Shown one piece after another: positions 1-7,240 of a DNA stretch of 7,597 nucleotides. A model generated the notes under the pieces. The model made no database searches. It saw nothing but the letters and a program-made list of their open reading frames with translations, and was not told the DNA's origin. The position numbers and the translations under genes were made by a program. The stretch covers positions 1 to 7,597 of the forward strand of contig CAZWRK010000167.1 of the NCBI GenBank assembly GCA_964635875.1, read 5' to 3'. The DNA comes from CAZWRK01 sp964635875. GTDB lineage: Bacteria; Pseudomonadota; Gammaproteobacteria; Burkholderiales; Aquaspirillaceae. Position 1 is the stretch's first letter, and every line of letters begins with the position of its first letter.

Positions 1-354
1 TAGGCCGAATGAAGGATGTTAAACCACACAGATGAAATTGAGAAACTTTCGAAAAACTGATCTACAGAAATAACTGCTATACACTACAACTGCATAGTCT
101 CTATAACTGCTTGTCTGAAACGAATAGTGGATCTAAAAAGGGATCGAGTTAGACAGCTCAATATAGCTAAATAGTTATAAAAAAGGCTTAAATGCCTTAA
201 ATAAAAAAAGCAGCAAGAAAAGGTCTGACTGCTTTTTTTAAAATTTGATCACTGCCGATCTATGTGGTGTTCCCCACACTACTTGCCGTAATGGCTCAAC
301 TTAAACTTGGGTTATCGATTAATGATTAGTTTTAATTTGTATTTAAAAATAATT
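1..354. other. AT-rich gene-free region 3' of tRNA-Ser
   Basis: No credible coding region is visible here: all three plus-strand frames hit stops almost at once and no long minus-strand frame is open. The base composition is clearly richer in A and T than the rest of the window. Contents: the terminator hairpin at 202-240; a small inverted repeat with arms AAGGC (183-187) and GCCTT (194-198); and three copies of AACTGC at 72, 88 and 105, spaced 16-17 bases apart. The region lies directly downstream of the tRNA-Ser 3' end, a position often used by integrating elements. No integrase or att duplicate is visible, so this is only a positional remark. Confidence 0.6.
202..240. terminator. Bidirectional intrinsic terminator
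   Basis: A perfect 12-base inverted repeat is visible, with arms TAAAAAAAGCAG (202-213) and CTGCTTTTTTTA (229-240) around a 15-base loop. The paired core is GCAG/CTGC, and a run of seven T follows it on either strand. It can therefore end transcription from both directions. On the minus strand it lies about 115 bases beyond the tRNA-Ser 3' end and is the best candidate terminator for that transcript. On the plus strand it would close a gene lying left of the window. The GC core is short, so strength is uncertain. Confidence 0.65.
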
Positions 355-444
355 TGGCGGAAGCGGTGAGATTCGAACTCACGGAGGACTCACACCCTCG
401 TCGGTTTTCAAGACCGGTGCATTAAACCGCTCTGCCACGCTTCC
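355..444 (-). tRNA. tRNA-Ser (anticodon UGA)
   Basis: Read on the minus strand, this 90-base gene folds as a class II tRNA. The acceptor arm GGAAGCG (444-438) pairs with CGCTTCC. The D stem is GCA/TGC around a loop containing GCGGTTTAA. The anticodon loop is CTTGAAA with anticodon TGA at 410-408. The long variable arm has stem GAGG/CCTC, as expected for serine. The T arm is GTGAG-TTCGAAT-CTCAC, followed by discriminator G and an encoded CCA. It decodes UCA and, by wobble, other UCN codons. The anticodon stem has four pairs, because the outermost 27-43 position is C-A where the E. coli tRNA-Ser(UGA) that I recall has C-G. Promoter elements upstream are weak: only a TAGTAT hexamer is seen, without a good -35. 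Confidence 0.97.
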
Positions 445-445
445 T

Positions 446-460
446 TGTTCGTGTCGAACA
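446..460. repeat. Small hairpin abutting the tRNA 5' end
   Basis: TGTTCG (446-451) and CGAACA (455-460) form a perfect six-base inverted repeat with a three-base loop. It sits two bases upstream of the first tRNA-Ser nucleotide on the minus strand, so it would fold in the 5' leader of the precursor. It might affect RNase P processing or be incidental; nothing more can be read from the sequence. Confidence 0.4.
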
Positions 461-484
461 GAGAACGCAATACTACCGAACAAA

Positions 485-522
485 TTTCGATTTGCCTAGA
501 GGAAAATCGAAAAAATTTTCGA
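485..522 (-). terminator. Possible recN terminator (overlapping hairpins)
   Basis: Just after the recN stop codon (minus strand) two overlapping inverted repeats occur. TCGAAAA (507-513) pairs with TTTTCGA (516-522). TTTCGATTT (485-493) pairs perfectly with AAATCGAAA (504-512) across a ten-base loop. They share bases 507-512 and so cannot form together. The first is followed on the minus strand by a short T run. Both stems are AT-rich and the T runs are short, so termination is a guess based mainly on position between recN and tRNA-Ser. Confidence 0.35.
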
Positions 523-523
523 C

Positions 524-2182
524 TTAATGCAAACTCAGCATTTCCCGCGCATGTTCGCGGGTGGTGTCGGTGATGCGCTCACCGCCGAGCATCCGCGCGA
601 TTTCATCGGTACGCGCCTGCGCGTCCAGCGGCGTAATCGTACTCACCGTGCGACCGTCCTGTTCATATTTCGCCACCTGCCAATGCGCCTGACCACACGC
701 CGCCACTTGCGGCAAATGCGTAATACACAACACCTGATAATGCGCGCCCAACTGCCGCAACAAGCGCCCGACCACCTCGGCCACGCGCCCACCAATGCCC
801 ACATCGACCTCATCAAAGATCAACGTCGGCACACTAGCAATCCGGCTCATAATCACCTGCAGCGCCAAACTCACCCGCGACAATTCCCCGCCCGATGCCA
901 CTTTCGCCAGCGGTCGCAAACTCGTACCGGCGTTGGCGGCGACCAAATACTCCACCCCCTCCAAGCCATGCGCCGACGGCGCAGCCAGCGGCGGCAACTC
1001 AATCGCAAACCGCGCGCCCGCCATCGCTAAATGCTGCATTTCCGCTGTGACCCGTTCGCCCAACACATGCGCCGCCTGCTGACGCGCCAGCGACAACGCC
1101 TCAGCCTGCTCGCGGTACAACACCTCCAGCGCCGCCTCACGCGCAATCAAATCCGCAACATCTGCGGTTTCGGCCAGCTGCGCCAACTGCGTTTGCCATT
1201 CTTGCAGACGCCCCAGCAAGCCCTCGGGCGGTACCCGATATTTACGCGCCGCCTCGTGCAGGGTTTCCATGCGCCGTTCGACCTGCATCAGCTCTTCGGG
1301 GTTTTGATCCGCCGATTGCGCATAATCGCGTAGGGCATAGGCGCTTTCTTGCAGTTCCGCTTCGGCCGAGGCCAACATCGCTAACGGCCCCTCAAGACGA
1401 CTATCCAAATGCGCCAGCCGCCCCAAGCGATTGGTAATCTGATTGAGCAAACTCAAGCAGGTTGTTTCACCATCGCTCAAGGTATAACGCGCAAACTCGG
1501 CCGCCTCAATCAACTCGACCGCATTCGCGAGTTGATTATGTCGCTGCCCCAACGTCGCCCACTCACCCTCGGTTAATCCCAACTCCGACAGCTCGTTAAT
1601 CTGCCATTCCAAGCGTTCGCGCTCGACTTGATATTCGGCGCTGTGCTGCTCGGCGGCAATGCGCGCACGGCGGGCAATCTGCCACTGTTCAAAGGCCTTG
1701 CGCACATGGGCCGCCAACTCGGTTTGTTCGGCAAAAGCGTCGAGCAATTTGCGCTGCATGTCGCTTTTGGTCAGGGATTGGTGCGCGTGCTGGCCGTGAA
1801 TATCCACCAAAAACTCGCCGACCACTTTTAATTGCGCCAGCGTAATCGGTTGGCCGTTGATATAGCTTTTAGAACGCCCCGACGCATCAATCACCCGTCG
1901 CAACAACAATTCATCTTCTTCGAGCGTCAGCGCTTGCTGGTCGAGCCATGCAGCCAGCTCGGGAGGGCACTGCAGCCGAAAACTGGCGGCCAGCTCGGCT
2001 CGCGCTGCGCCTTCTCGAACCAAGGTTCCATCGCCGCGCCCGCCTAACAGTAACGACAAGGCATCAATAATGATGGACTTCCCCGCGCCGGTTTCACCGG
2101 TTAACACGGTCAAGCCTGAGCCGAATTCCAGCTCAAGCGCATCAACAATCACGAAATTCCGAATGGAAAGGCTGGTGAGCAT
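524..2182 (-). CDS. recN: DNA repair protein RecN
   Basis: RecN is a cytoplasmic SMC-like ATPase that acts early in recombinational repair of double-strand breaks, holding or organising DNA ends for RecA. The 552-residue length is normal for the family. The N-terminal half of the ATPase head has the Walker A GETGAGKS at residues 29-36 and a Q-loop region DIHGQHAHQ starting near 127. Residues about 150-380 are the Glu/Gln/Ala-rich coiled coil typical of the family. The C-terminal head has the ABC signature ASGGELSR (429-436), Walker B TLIFDEVD (453-460) and switch histidine in THLPQVA (489). The ATG at 2182 begins MLTSLSIRNF, the usual RecN N-terminus; no clear Shine-Dalgarno precedes it. It lies 37 bases downstream of nadK, an order also seen in E. 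coli, so co-transcription is likely. No canonical LexA box (CTGT-N8-ACAG) is visible in the short gap. Confidence 0.97.
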   Translation of the reverse strand: MLTSLSIRNFVIVDALELEFGSGLTVLTGETGAGKSIIIDALSLLLGGRGDGTLVREGAARAELAASFRLQCPPELAAWLDQQALTLEEDELLLRRVIDASGRSKSYINGQPITLAQLKVVGEFLVDIHGQHAHQSLTKSDMQRKLLDAFAEQTELAAHVRKAFEQWQIARRARIAAEQHSAEYQVERERLEWQINELSELGLTEGEWATLGQRHNQLANAVELIEAAEFARYTLSDGETTCLSLLNQITNRLGRLAHLDSRLEGPLAMLASAEAELQESAYALRDYAQSADQNPEELMQVERRMETLHEAARKYRVPPEGLLGRLQEWQTQLAQLAETADVADLIAREAALEVLYREQAEALSLARQQAAHVLGERVTAEMQHLAMAGARFAIELPPLAAPSAHGLEGVEYLVAANAGTSLRPLAKVASGGELSRVSLALQVIMSRIASVPTLIFDEVDVGIGGRVAEVVGRLLRQLGAHYQVLCITHLPQVAACGQAHWQVAKYEQDGRTVSTITPLDAQARTDEIARMLGGERITDTTREHAREMLSLH

Positions 2183-2219
2183 GTTTGAATCAGTGCAATG
2201 AAAAAAAGGCGGTTAAGAC

Positions 2220-3095
2220 TTAAATCAGGCGCTCGCCCCAATGCAGCTTGTGGCGAAGCATGTCGTAATAGTTGTAGCCCAGCGGGTGAATCAGCTTGAG
2301 CGGGTTGCGATAACGCTGAATCAACACCCGATCCAGCTCTTGCAATTCGCAATGACCGTGACCATCAAAATGCACCCGCGCATCCACGCCCTTGGTCAAA
2401 ATAAATTCAACATTGCTGGAATCGTTGACCGCAATCGGGCGATTCGACAGCGACTGCGGGCAAATCGGCACGAGGGCAATCGCGGGCACGGTCGGATGTA
2501 AAATCGGGCCACCGGCGGCCAAAGCATAGGCGGTCGAGCCGGTCGGGGTGGTGATAATCAGGCCGTCGGAGCGTTGGCTATACACAAATTGCGCATCGAT
2601 AAATACTTCAAATTCGATCATCGACCCCATCGAGCCACGACTAAACACCACGTCGTTCAAGGCCAGACTACGGACAATTTCGGTGTCGCCGCGAAACACG
2701 GTGCACTGCAAAATCATCCGCTCTTCTGGCACAAACTCGCCCGCCAAAATCGCATCCATGCCCGACAACATCTGTGCCAGCGGCACATCGGTCATAAACC
2801 CCAAGCGGCCACGATTGACCCCCGCCAACGGCACCCGATACGGGGCTAAATGACGGGCGACCGAGAGCATGGTGCCATCGCCGCCAATCACAATCGCCAG
2901 ATCAGCCACTTTGCCAAGGTCAGTGCGATCAATTAAGGTCAAAGACTCGGTGTCATGGCCTTGCGCACAGGCGCGATCGACCAACACAGAATAACCGCTC
3001 TCGGTGAGATGCGCGGCAAGGGTTTTGAGTGACGCAAACGCCCGCTCACTATTGTGACGGGCGACTAGGCCAATAGTTTTAAAGAGAGCTTCCAT
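2220..3095 (-). CDS. nadK: NAD kinase
   Basis: NAD kinase phosphorylates NAD+ on the 2'-hydroxyl of its adenosine ribose to make NADP+ in the cytoplasm, and is the sole de novo source of NADP in most bacteria. The 291 residues match the bacterial family length. The diagnostic GGDGT motif is at 71-75, followed by GVNRGRLGFMTD (92-103). The LND motif (146-148) and the glycine-rich segment SDGLIITTPTGSTAY (176-190), followed by GGPILHP, form the NAD site. The ATG at 3095 gives MEALFKTIGLVARHN, a usual NadK start; no strong Shine-Dalgarno is seen. The gene sits 62 bases downstream of the response regulator stop, with a terminator-like hairpin between, so it probably starts its own unit with recN. 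The reading frame is complete and shows no missing key motif. Confidence 0.97.
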   Translation of the reverse strand: MEALFKTIGLVARHNSERAFASLKTLAAHLTESGYSVLVDRACAQGHDTESLTLIDRTDLGKVADLAIVIGGDGTMLSVARHLAPYRVPLAGVNRGRLGFMTDVPLAQMLSGMDAILAGEFVPEERMILQCTVFRGDTEIVRSLALNDVVFSRGSMGSMIEFEVFIDAQFVYSQRSDGLIITTPTGSTAYALAAGGPILHPTVPAIALVPICPQSLSNRPIAVNDSSNVEFILTKGVDARVHFDGHGHCELQELDRVLIQRYRNPLKLIHPLGYNYYDMLRHKLHWGERLI

Positions 3096-3140
3096 GGGGA
3101 GCGATTAAACCACAAGTCAGCGGCGATTGAGCCGAATAAC

Positions 3141-3164
3141 AAAAAAGCCCGATTCGACTAGGGC
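3141..3164 (-). terminator. Intrinsic terminator overlapping regulator stop
   Basis: On the minus strand GCCC (3164-3161) pairs with GGGC (3150-3147) around a ten-base loop, followed immediately by six T residues (3146-3141). The stem starts inside the last codons of the response regulator, and its TAG (3160-3158) lies in the loop. Four GC pairs plus a T run is a short but plausible rho-independent terminator that separates the two-component operon from nadK-recN. Some read-through is likely with so short a stem. Confidence 0.5.
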
Positions 3165-3841
3165 AGCAAATAAGCACGTTCTTTTAGCGTCATCAAATAC
3201 AAGCGAATCAGCTCGGCCAGCGAGTTGACCTGCAATTTATCAAAAATACTGCCGCGATGGCTTTCGACCGTTCGCGTCGATAATTTTAATAAGCCCGCAA
3301 TTTGTCGCGATGATAAGCCCTGCACAATATATTCCAACACCTGCAGCTCTCGCGGCGACAACGGCGCGAGGCGGCGCTCGGCTTCGTCGGTACGCGCCTG
3401 CACCGAATGCTGCAAAATACTGGCCTGAATCGCGCCTCGAATACTACTGAGCAAGGCCATTTCATCGACGGGCTTGGTCAAAAAATTCACCGCGCCATGC
3501 AAAAAGGCATGCCGACATGAATCCACATCGCCATGCCCAGTGATAAAAATAATGGGCAGCGGGCAATGCTCCTCTTTCAGCTTGGCTTGTAGTTCTGGGC
3601 CAGACATTTCCGGCATCCGAATATCCAAGACCAAACAGCCGATTTGCTCGGGGGTATAGCACGCTAAAAACTGCTGCGCAGACGCACAGGCCACCGCCTG
3701 CAAACCATTCGAGCGCAACAACAAACACAACGCTTCCAAAACCGCAGAATCGTTATCCACCACATACACGATCGGCGCAATCGGCGACACCGCCGCAGGC
3801 CCCATCAACGTCGAAGTATCCGCAGAAGAAGTTGATGACAT
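3158..3841 (-). CDS. FixJ/NarL-type response regulator
   Basis: This is a DNA-binding response regulator and the partner of the histidine kinase immediately upstream. Counting 227 residues from the ATG at 3841, residues 24-140 form a receiver domain. It has acidic pocket D29/D31, phospho-acceptor D73 in LVLDIRMP, conserved T101 in FITGHGD and K123 in LTKPV. Residues about 158-223 are a LuxR-type helix-turn-helix, LSPRELQVLEYI...STRTVESHRGSIFDKL. The TGHGD and TKPVDE signatures point to the FixJ/StyR/TodT group. An in-frame TTG at 3871 and ATG at 3862 would extend the protein into the kinase gene. I chose 3841 because AAAGGA lies seven bases before it and the start follows the kinase stop by one base (TAA-T-ATG), indicating translational coupling. 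Residues 1-22 are a Ser/Ala/Thr-rich leader of no known function. Target genes cannot be inferred from this window. Confidence 0.93.
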   Translation of the reverse strand: MSSTSSADTSTLMGPAAVSPIAPIVYVVDNDSAVLEALCLLLRSNGLQAVACASAQQFLACYTPEQIGCLVLDIRMPEMSGPELQAKLKEEHCPLPIIFITGHGDVDSCRHAFLHGAVNFLTKPVDEMALLSSIRGAIQASILQHSVQARTDEAERRLAPLSPRELQVLEYIVQGLSSRQIAGLLKLSTRTVESHRGSIFDKLQVNSLAELIRLYLMTLKERAYLLP

Positions 3842-3842
3842 A

Positions 3843-6104
3843 TTAAGATCCTTTGATTTCATGCGCCGCAAGCGAATTCGGCGAAGACGGTTCAGCGTCA
3901 GGCAGGTAAATCATCGGGAGTTGAATTTCAAAGCGGGCACCGCCTTCAGGATGATTTCCCGCGCTCAAACGACCACTAAACGACTCAATAATACTCTGGC
4001 AAATGGTCAAACCTAATCCCATGCCTTCGCTTTTGGTACTAAAGAACGGCTCAAAAACCCGATTTAAGCCTTCCTCCGTAAAACCACAACCATTGTCTTG
4101 AACCACCATATACACCTGATGATTCGCATGAAACGTTTCAATCACAATCTGCCCAAACGGACGACGAAACGCTGTCGCTTCCATCGCGTTGCGCACCAAA
4201 TTTAAAACCACCTGTTCCAACTGAATCGAATCAGCCTCAACCAACGGCAAGTCGGGTTGTAAGCGAAGCTCCAGCTGCACTTCATGCTGACGTAAATCAT
4301 ATTCAGCCAGCAAACACACGCTCTCCGCCACCGCATTGAGCGATACATCATGCGTTTCCACTTCGCGCTTGGCGACAAAAGCACGCAATCGCCGAATAAT
4401 CTCCCCCGCCCGATTCGCCTGCATCGCCGTCGATTGTAGGGCATGCAAAATCGTCGGCAAATCGGGATCTTCCTCTTGCAGCAAGCGCGATGCCGCTTGG
4501 CTGTAACTCAGAATTGCAGACAACGGCTGGTTGATTTCGTGCGCAATCCCCGAAGCCATTTCGCCCATGGTATGAATTCTTGCCACATGCGCCAGCTGTG
4601 CGCCATGATCTCGCAAGTATTTTTCGCGAATTTCCAGCGCCCGTCGTTCATTTTGACGTGCTTGAACCACCGGCCGAAACGTCAGCACGCCGCCTAAAAT
4701 CTGCCCCTGCGCATCTCGCAAGGGCGCGAGACAGCCTTCAATCGCCAACCCTTCGCCCTGCTGAGGAATCAGCGCTGCATTGGCCTCGAAGAACTCAACC
4801 GTCACCCCTTGACGCAAACAACGCTCAAACGGCGGCAAACCTTGTGACTGTGAAAAGTCCTCTTGTAGACGCACAACATGCTCCACCGGCTGCCCCAGCC
4901 ATGCCGATTCCGGCCGCTTCAGCCACTGACATGCCCTCGGATTCAAAGACTCAATCCGCTTTGACGCCCCAAACGTCATCACCCCATCACCGACTGCAGC
5001 CAAAGTCATCTCAGCATGCGAGAGCGCCGCAACGGGTGGCGGAGACACCGGCGGCACAACGGTCGGACGTGAACGCCGCAATACAGCAAACACCCCACCG
5101 CCACACAACAGACCCCACACCACCGCCCATAAACTCCCCGCCCAATTCAAGACCTCAAAACGAATGGGATAGCGCGTTTCGAACACCCACGACTGTTCAC
5201 CCACGGCGATACTCTGCGCCCACGACAACGTTGGCAGAATGGAAAATAACGGCGCAGCTTGCAATTGCAGCGATGCCACATCCGCCTGCGACTCGGTTTG
5301 CGCATCGCGGTAGCGCAGACGAATCGAGGCGATTAAAGCCGGTGGCGCGCTCGGCTGCAGCATCGCAGGCGCATTCACCACCATCGCTAACATGCCCTCT
5401 GAGCGATCGGCACGGTTTGCAACAATCGACTTCACTATCAAATACGCCCGCCCGCCCTCGTACAGATCAAACGCTGGCGAGGTCTGAATATTCCCCGACA
5501 CCAGCGCCTGACGGAGCACTTTTTCAAAGAGAGGACTGGCATCCAAATCCAAACCCAACACCGCTTGATTGGACACCGTCAACGGCATAATCGCCGTCAC
5601 AGGGTAGTAATAAGGACGCGAAATTGCGCGCGACCACACCCGCTTATTCGCATGATCAAAAACCCGAATTTCGACCGGATGCGCATATTTCTGACTTAAA
5701 CGCTGTTCAAATGCCTTGCGTTGGGAAAGCTCAACGCGCGATACAAATTCCACCGCGTATAGCTGTGGATAGCGACGCAACATCGTTAACGCGTAGCGGC
5801 GAAAGTCTGGATCAGAAAACGAATCTTGAGCTTCAAACAAAGCGGTGAGGCCATGCAAAACGGCTTCATTGTGCGCAACGCGGGTTTCGATCACCTGAGC
5901 CAATGCCTGACTTTCCGCTTTAAACAGCCGATCAATTCGTCGGTACTCAAGCCCCAACCAATACAGCCCACCCAGCCCCATCATCACGACCGCCACCACC
6001 GCGCTTTGCAGACCAATCTGCCACGAACGGGGGTACACGCACGAACAGACTGCACGAATAAACGAAGCGATGCCGAGCACTCCGCGATTAATTATTGGCC
6101 GCAC
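3843..6104 (-). CDS. CHASE-PAS sensor histidine kinase
   Basis: This 753-residue inner-membrane sensor kinase should autophosphorylate on histidine and pass the phosphate to the adjacent regulator. Order of parts: a first membrane helix at about 30-52; a periplasmic CHASE-like domain at about 60-250, extending to about 310, with the typical RRYPQLYAVEFVSRV segment (110-124) and LGLDLDASP (183-191); a second membrane helix at about 318-342; a Pro-rich linker (347-358); a PAS domain at about 362-475; then a dimerisation/phosphoacceptor domain with H522 in GIAHEINQPLSA. The ATPase domain has the N box QVVLNLVRNAMEA (631-643), G1 DNGCGF (670-675), F box FEPFFSTK (684-691) and G2 GMGLGL (695-699). 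The kinase core resembles FixL/StyS-type enzymes; the ligand of the CHASE region is unknown. The start is GTG at 6104, with GAAAGG five bases upstream. The stop is one base before the regulator ATG. Confidence 0.93.
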   Translation of the reverse strand: MRPIINRGVLGIASFIRAVCSCVYPRSWQIGLQSAVVAVVMMGLGGLYWLGLEYRRIDRLFKAESQALAQVIETRVAHNEAVLHGLTALFEAQDSFSDPDFRRYALTMLRRYPQLYAVEFVSRVELSQRKAFEQRLSQKYAHPVEIRVFDHANKRVWSRAISRPYYYPVTAIMPLTVSNQAVLGLDLDASPLFEKVLRQALVSGNIQTSPAFDLYEGGRAYLIVKSIVANRADRSEGMLAMVVNAPAMLQPSAPPALIASIRLRYRDAQTESQADVASLQLQAAPLFSILPTLSWAQSIAVGEQSWVFETRYPIRFEVLNWAGSLWAVVWGLLCGGGVFAVLRRSRPTVVPPVSPPPVAALSHAEMTLAAVGDGVMTFGASKRIESLNPRACQWLKRPESAWLGQPVEHVVRLQEDFSQSQGLPPFERCLRQGVTVEFFEANAALIPQQGEGLAIEGCLAPLRDAQGQILGGVLTFRPVVQARQNERRALEIREKYLRDHGAQLAHVARIHTMGEMASGIAHEINQPLSAILSYSQAASRLLQEEDPDLPTILHALQSTAMQANRAGEIIRRLRAFVAKREVETHDVSLNAVAESVCLLAEYDLRQHEVQLELRLQPDLPLVEADSIQLEQVVLNLVRNAMEATAFRRPFGQIVIETFHANHQVYMVVQDNGCGFTEEGLNRVFEPFFSTKSEGMGLGLTICQSIIESFSGRLSAGNHPEGGARFEIQLPMIYLPDAEPSSPNSLAAHEIKGS
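3849..3854 (-). promoter_or_regulatory. Ribosome binding site of response regulator
   Basis: AAAGGA on the minus strand, seven bases before the ATG at 3841. It is embedded in the Lys-Gly codons near the end of the kinase gene. It supports the 3841 start over the longer alternatives at 3862 and 3871. Confidence 0.7.
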
Positions 6105-6235
6105 ACATGCCTTTCAAAAAAGAGAGAAACCCAGTCCGTGAATTTTAATTCCCGACAAAGCGGTACGACAGTTCCCGATTTTGCCTGCTTTTTGCGACAA
6201 TAGCGGTTTTGTACAGACTGGCGCGCATTCTTACC
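6105..6235. promoter_or_regulatory. Divergent promoter region, kinase and rlmD
   Basis: These 131 bases separate two diverging genes and must hold both promoters unless they lie further inside the genes. Visible elements are an inverted repeat GAATT-TT-AATTC at 6140-6151 and two direct copies of TTCCCGA at 6149 and 6172, 23 bases apart. A GACAAT hexamer shortly before GCGG (near 6196) could be an rlmD -10 box, but I see no matching -35 at the right spacing. No binding site of a known regulator is recognisable. Confidence 0.4.
6110..6115 (-). promoter_or_regulatory. Ribosome binding site of kinase gene
   Basis: GAAAGG on the minus strand, five bases before the GTG at 6104. An ATG at 6108 is out of frame, reaches a stop after six codons and lies only one base after this site, so GTG is the better start. 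Confidence 0.55.
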
Positions 6236-7240
6236 ATGTCCCATCCCCTTGCCATTATTGAATCCCTCGACCACGAAGGCCGTGGTGTTGCCCACGTTGA
6301 CGGTAAAACCATTTTTATCGGCGGCGCATTGCCATTTGAAACCGTTGAATACTCGAGCTTCCGCAAAAAAACCACCTTCGAGAATGCCGATTGCGTCAAA
6401 GTCCTCGAAGAAAGCTTTATGCGTACCGCGCCGCGTTGCCCGCATTTTGGTGTTTGCGGCGGCTGTTCGATGCAACACGTCGAATTTAACGCCCAAGTCG
6501 CGGTCAAACAGCGCGTGCTCGAAGACAACTTCCAACGCATTGGCAAAGTCAAACCCGAAGTCATGTTGCCGCCGATTTACGGTCCCGCATGGGGCTATCG
6601 CCATCGGGCGCGGCTGTCGGCGCGATTTGTCGCGAAAAAAGGCGGCGTCTTGGTCGGCTTCCACGAAAAGCGCTCGAGCTTTGTGGCCGATATGCAGGAA
6701 TGCCATATTCTACCGGCACGCATTTCAGCGCTCTTGATGCCGCTGCGTGGTCTGATTGCCTCGCTGTCGATTGCGCAACGGATGCCGCAAATCGAACTGG
6801 CCGTCGGCGAACAGGTCGATGTGATGGTGTTCCGCAATATGGACGCCCTCACCGCCGCCGACGAAACCACACTCAAAAACTTTGCCGATGCCCACAACGC
6901 GCAGAGTGAGCGGCCTTTGCAATTCTGGCTGCAACCCAAAGGACCGGACAGCTGCTACCCGTTCTATCCGCTGGATGTGCCCGCACTCAGCTATTCCTTG
7001 CCTGAGTTCCGCGTCACCATGCCTTACAAGCCGACCGAATTCACGCAGGTCAACCCGAGCATCAACCAAGTCTTGGTGAGCCGCGCCCTGAAACTGCTCG
7101 ACCCCCAACCGCATGAAAAAATCGCGGATATGTTCTGTGGTTTGGGCAACTTTACCCTACCGATCGCCCGCAGCGGCGCACACGTACATGGCATGGAAGG
7201 CTCGAAACAGCTGCTCGAACGCGCCCTCGAAAACGGCGCC
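6236..7240 (+). CDS. rlmD: 23S rRNA m5U1939 methyltransferase RlmD, 5' part
   Basis: RlmD (RumA) uses S-adenosylmethionine to methylate uridine 1939 of 23S rRNA. Residues 1-60 form a TRAM RNA-binding domain (SLDHEGRGVAHVDGKTIF). A [4Fe-4S] cluster site follows with C68, C74 and C77 in CPHFGVCGGC and C156 in QECHIL. FTQVN (269-273) and the SAM-binding ADMFCGLGNFTLPIA (297-311) are intact. Identity is lost after about residue 328-335. The family is normally about 430-440 residues, so roughly the last hundred are missing, including the DPAR motif, the catalytic cysteine and the C-terminal glutamate. As it stands the product could not catalyse methylation. The ATG at 6236 gives MSHPLAIIESLD, a usual start, but no clear Shine-Dalgarno precedes it. 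GAA and AAA dominate for Glu and Lys (17 of 20 and 14 of 16 through residue 324), in contrast to what follows. The real gene is probably intact in the organism. Confidence 0.92.
7220..7240 (+). other. Chimeric junction rlmD / glycosyltransferase
   Basis: The reading frame changes family here without a frameshift. Codons 329-335 (RALENGA) would fit both proteins: RlmD relatives continue a SAM-domain helix with a similar Ala/Glu/Asn/Gly segment, and dolichol-phosphate-mannose-synthase-type enzymes have ALENGAD just before their DxD strand. A short shared stretch of about 20 bases is the likely cross-over point. This suits a false join in assembly better than a biological fusion, because each partner loses an essential half. 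That reading is inference; the identity change itself is seen in the sequence. Confidence 0.75.

Noticed and set aside
72..110. Three AACTGC copies spaced 16-17 bases, iteron-like
   Set aside because: Six-base units in AT-rich sequence with unrelated flanks. There is no replication gene or further copy, so chance is adequate.
4580..5590. A 336-codon open frame on the plus strand opposite the kinase gene
   Set aside because: It is antisense to the well-supported kinase gene, has a low-complexity Pro/Ala/Thr/Arg-rich product and no recognisable motif. This is typical of the shadow frame of a biased coding strand.
6149..6178. Two TTCCCGA direct repeats as a regulator binding site
   Set aside because: Only two short copies at a 23-base offset, not close to two helical turns, with no match to a known operator. 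Mentioned only as contents of the gap.
6092..6706. A 204-codon minus-strand frame overlapping the start of rlmD
   Set aside because: It is the reverse frame of the clearly identified rlmD coding sequence and its product resembles no protein family I recognise.
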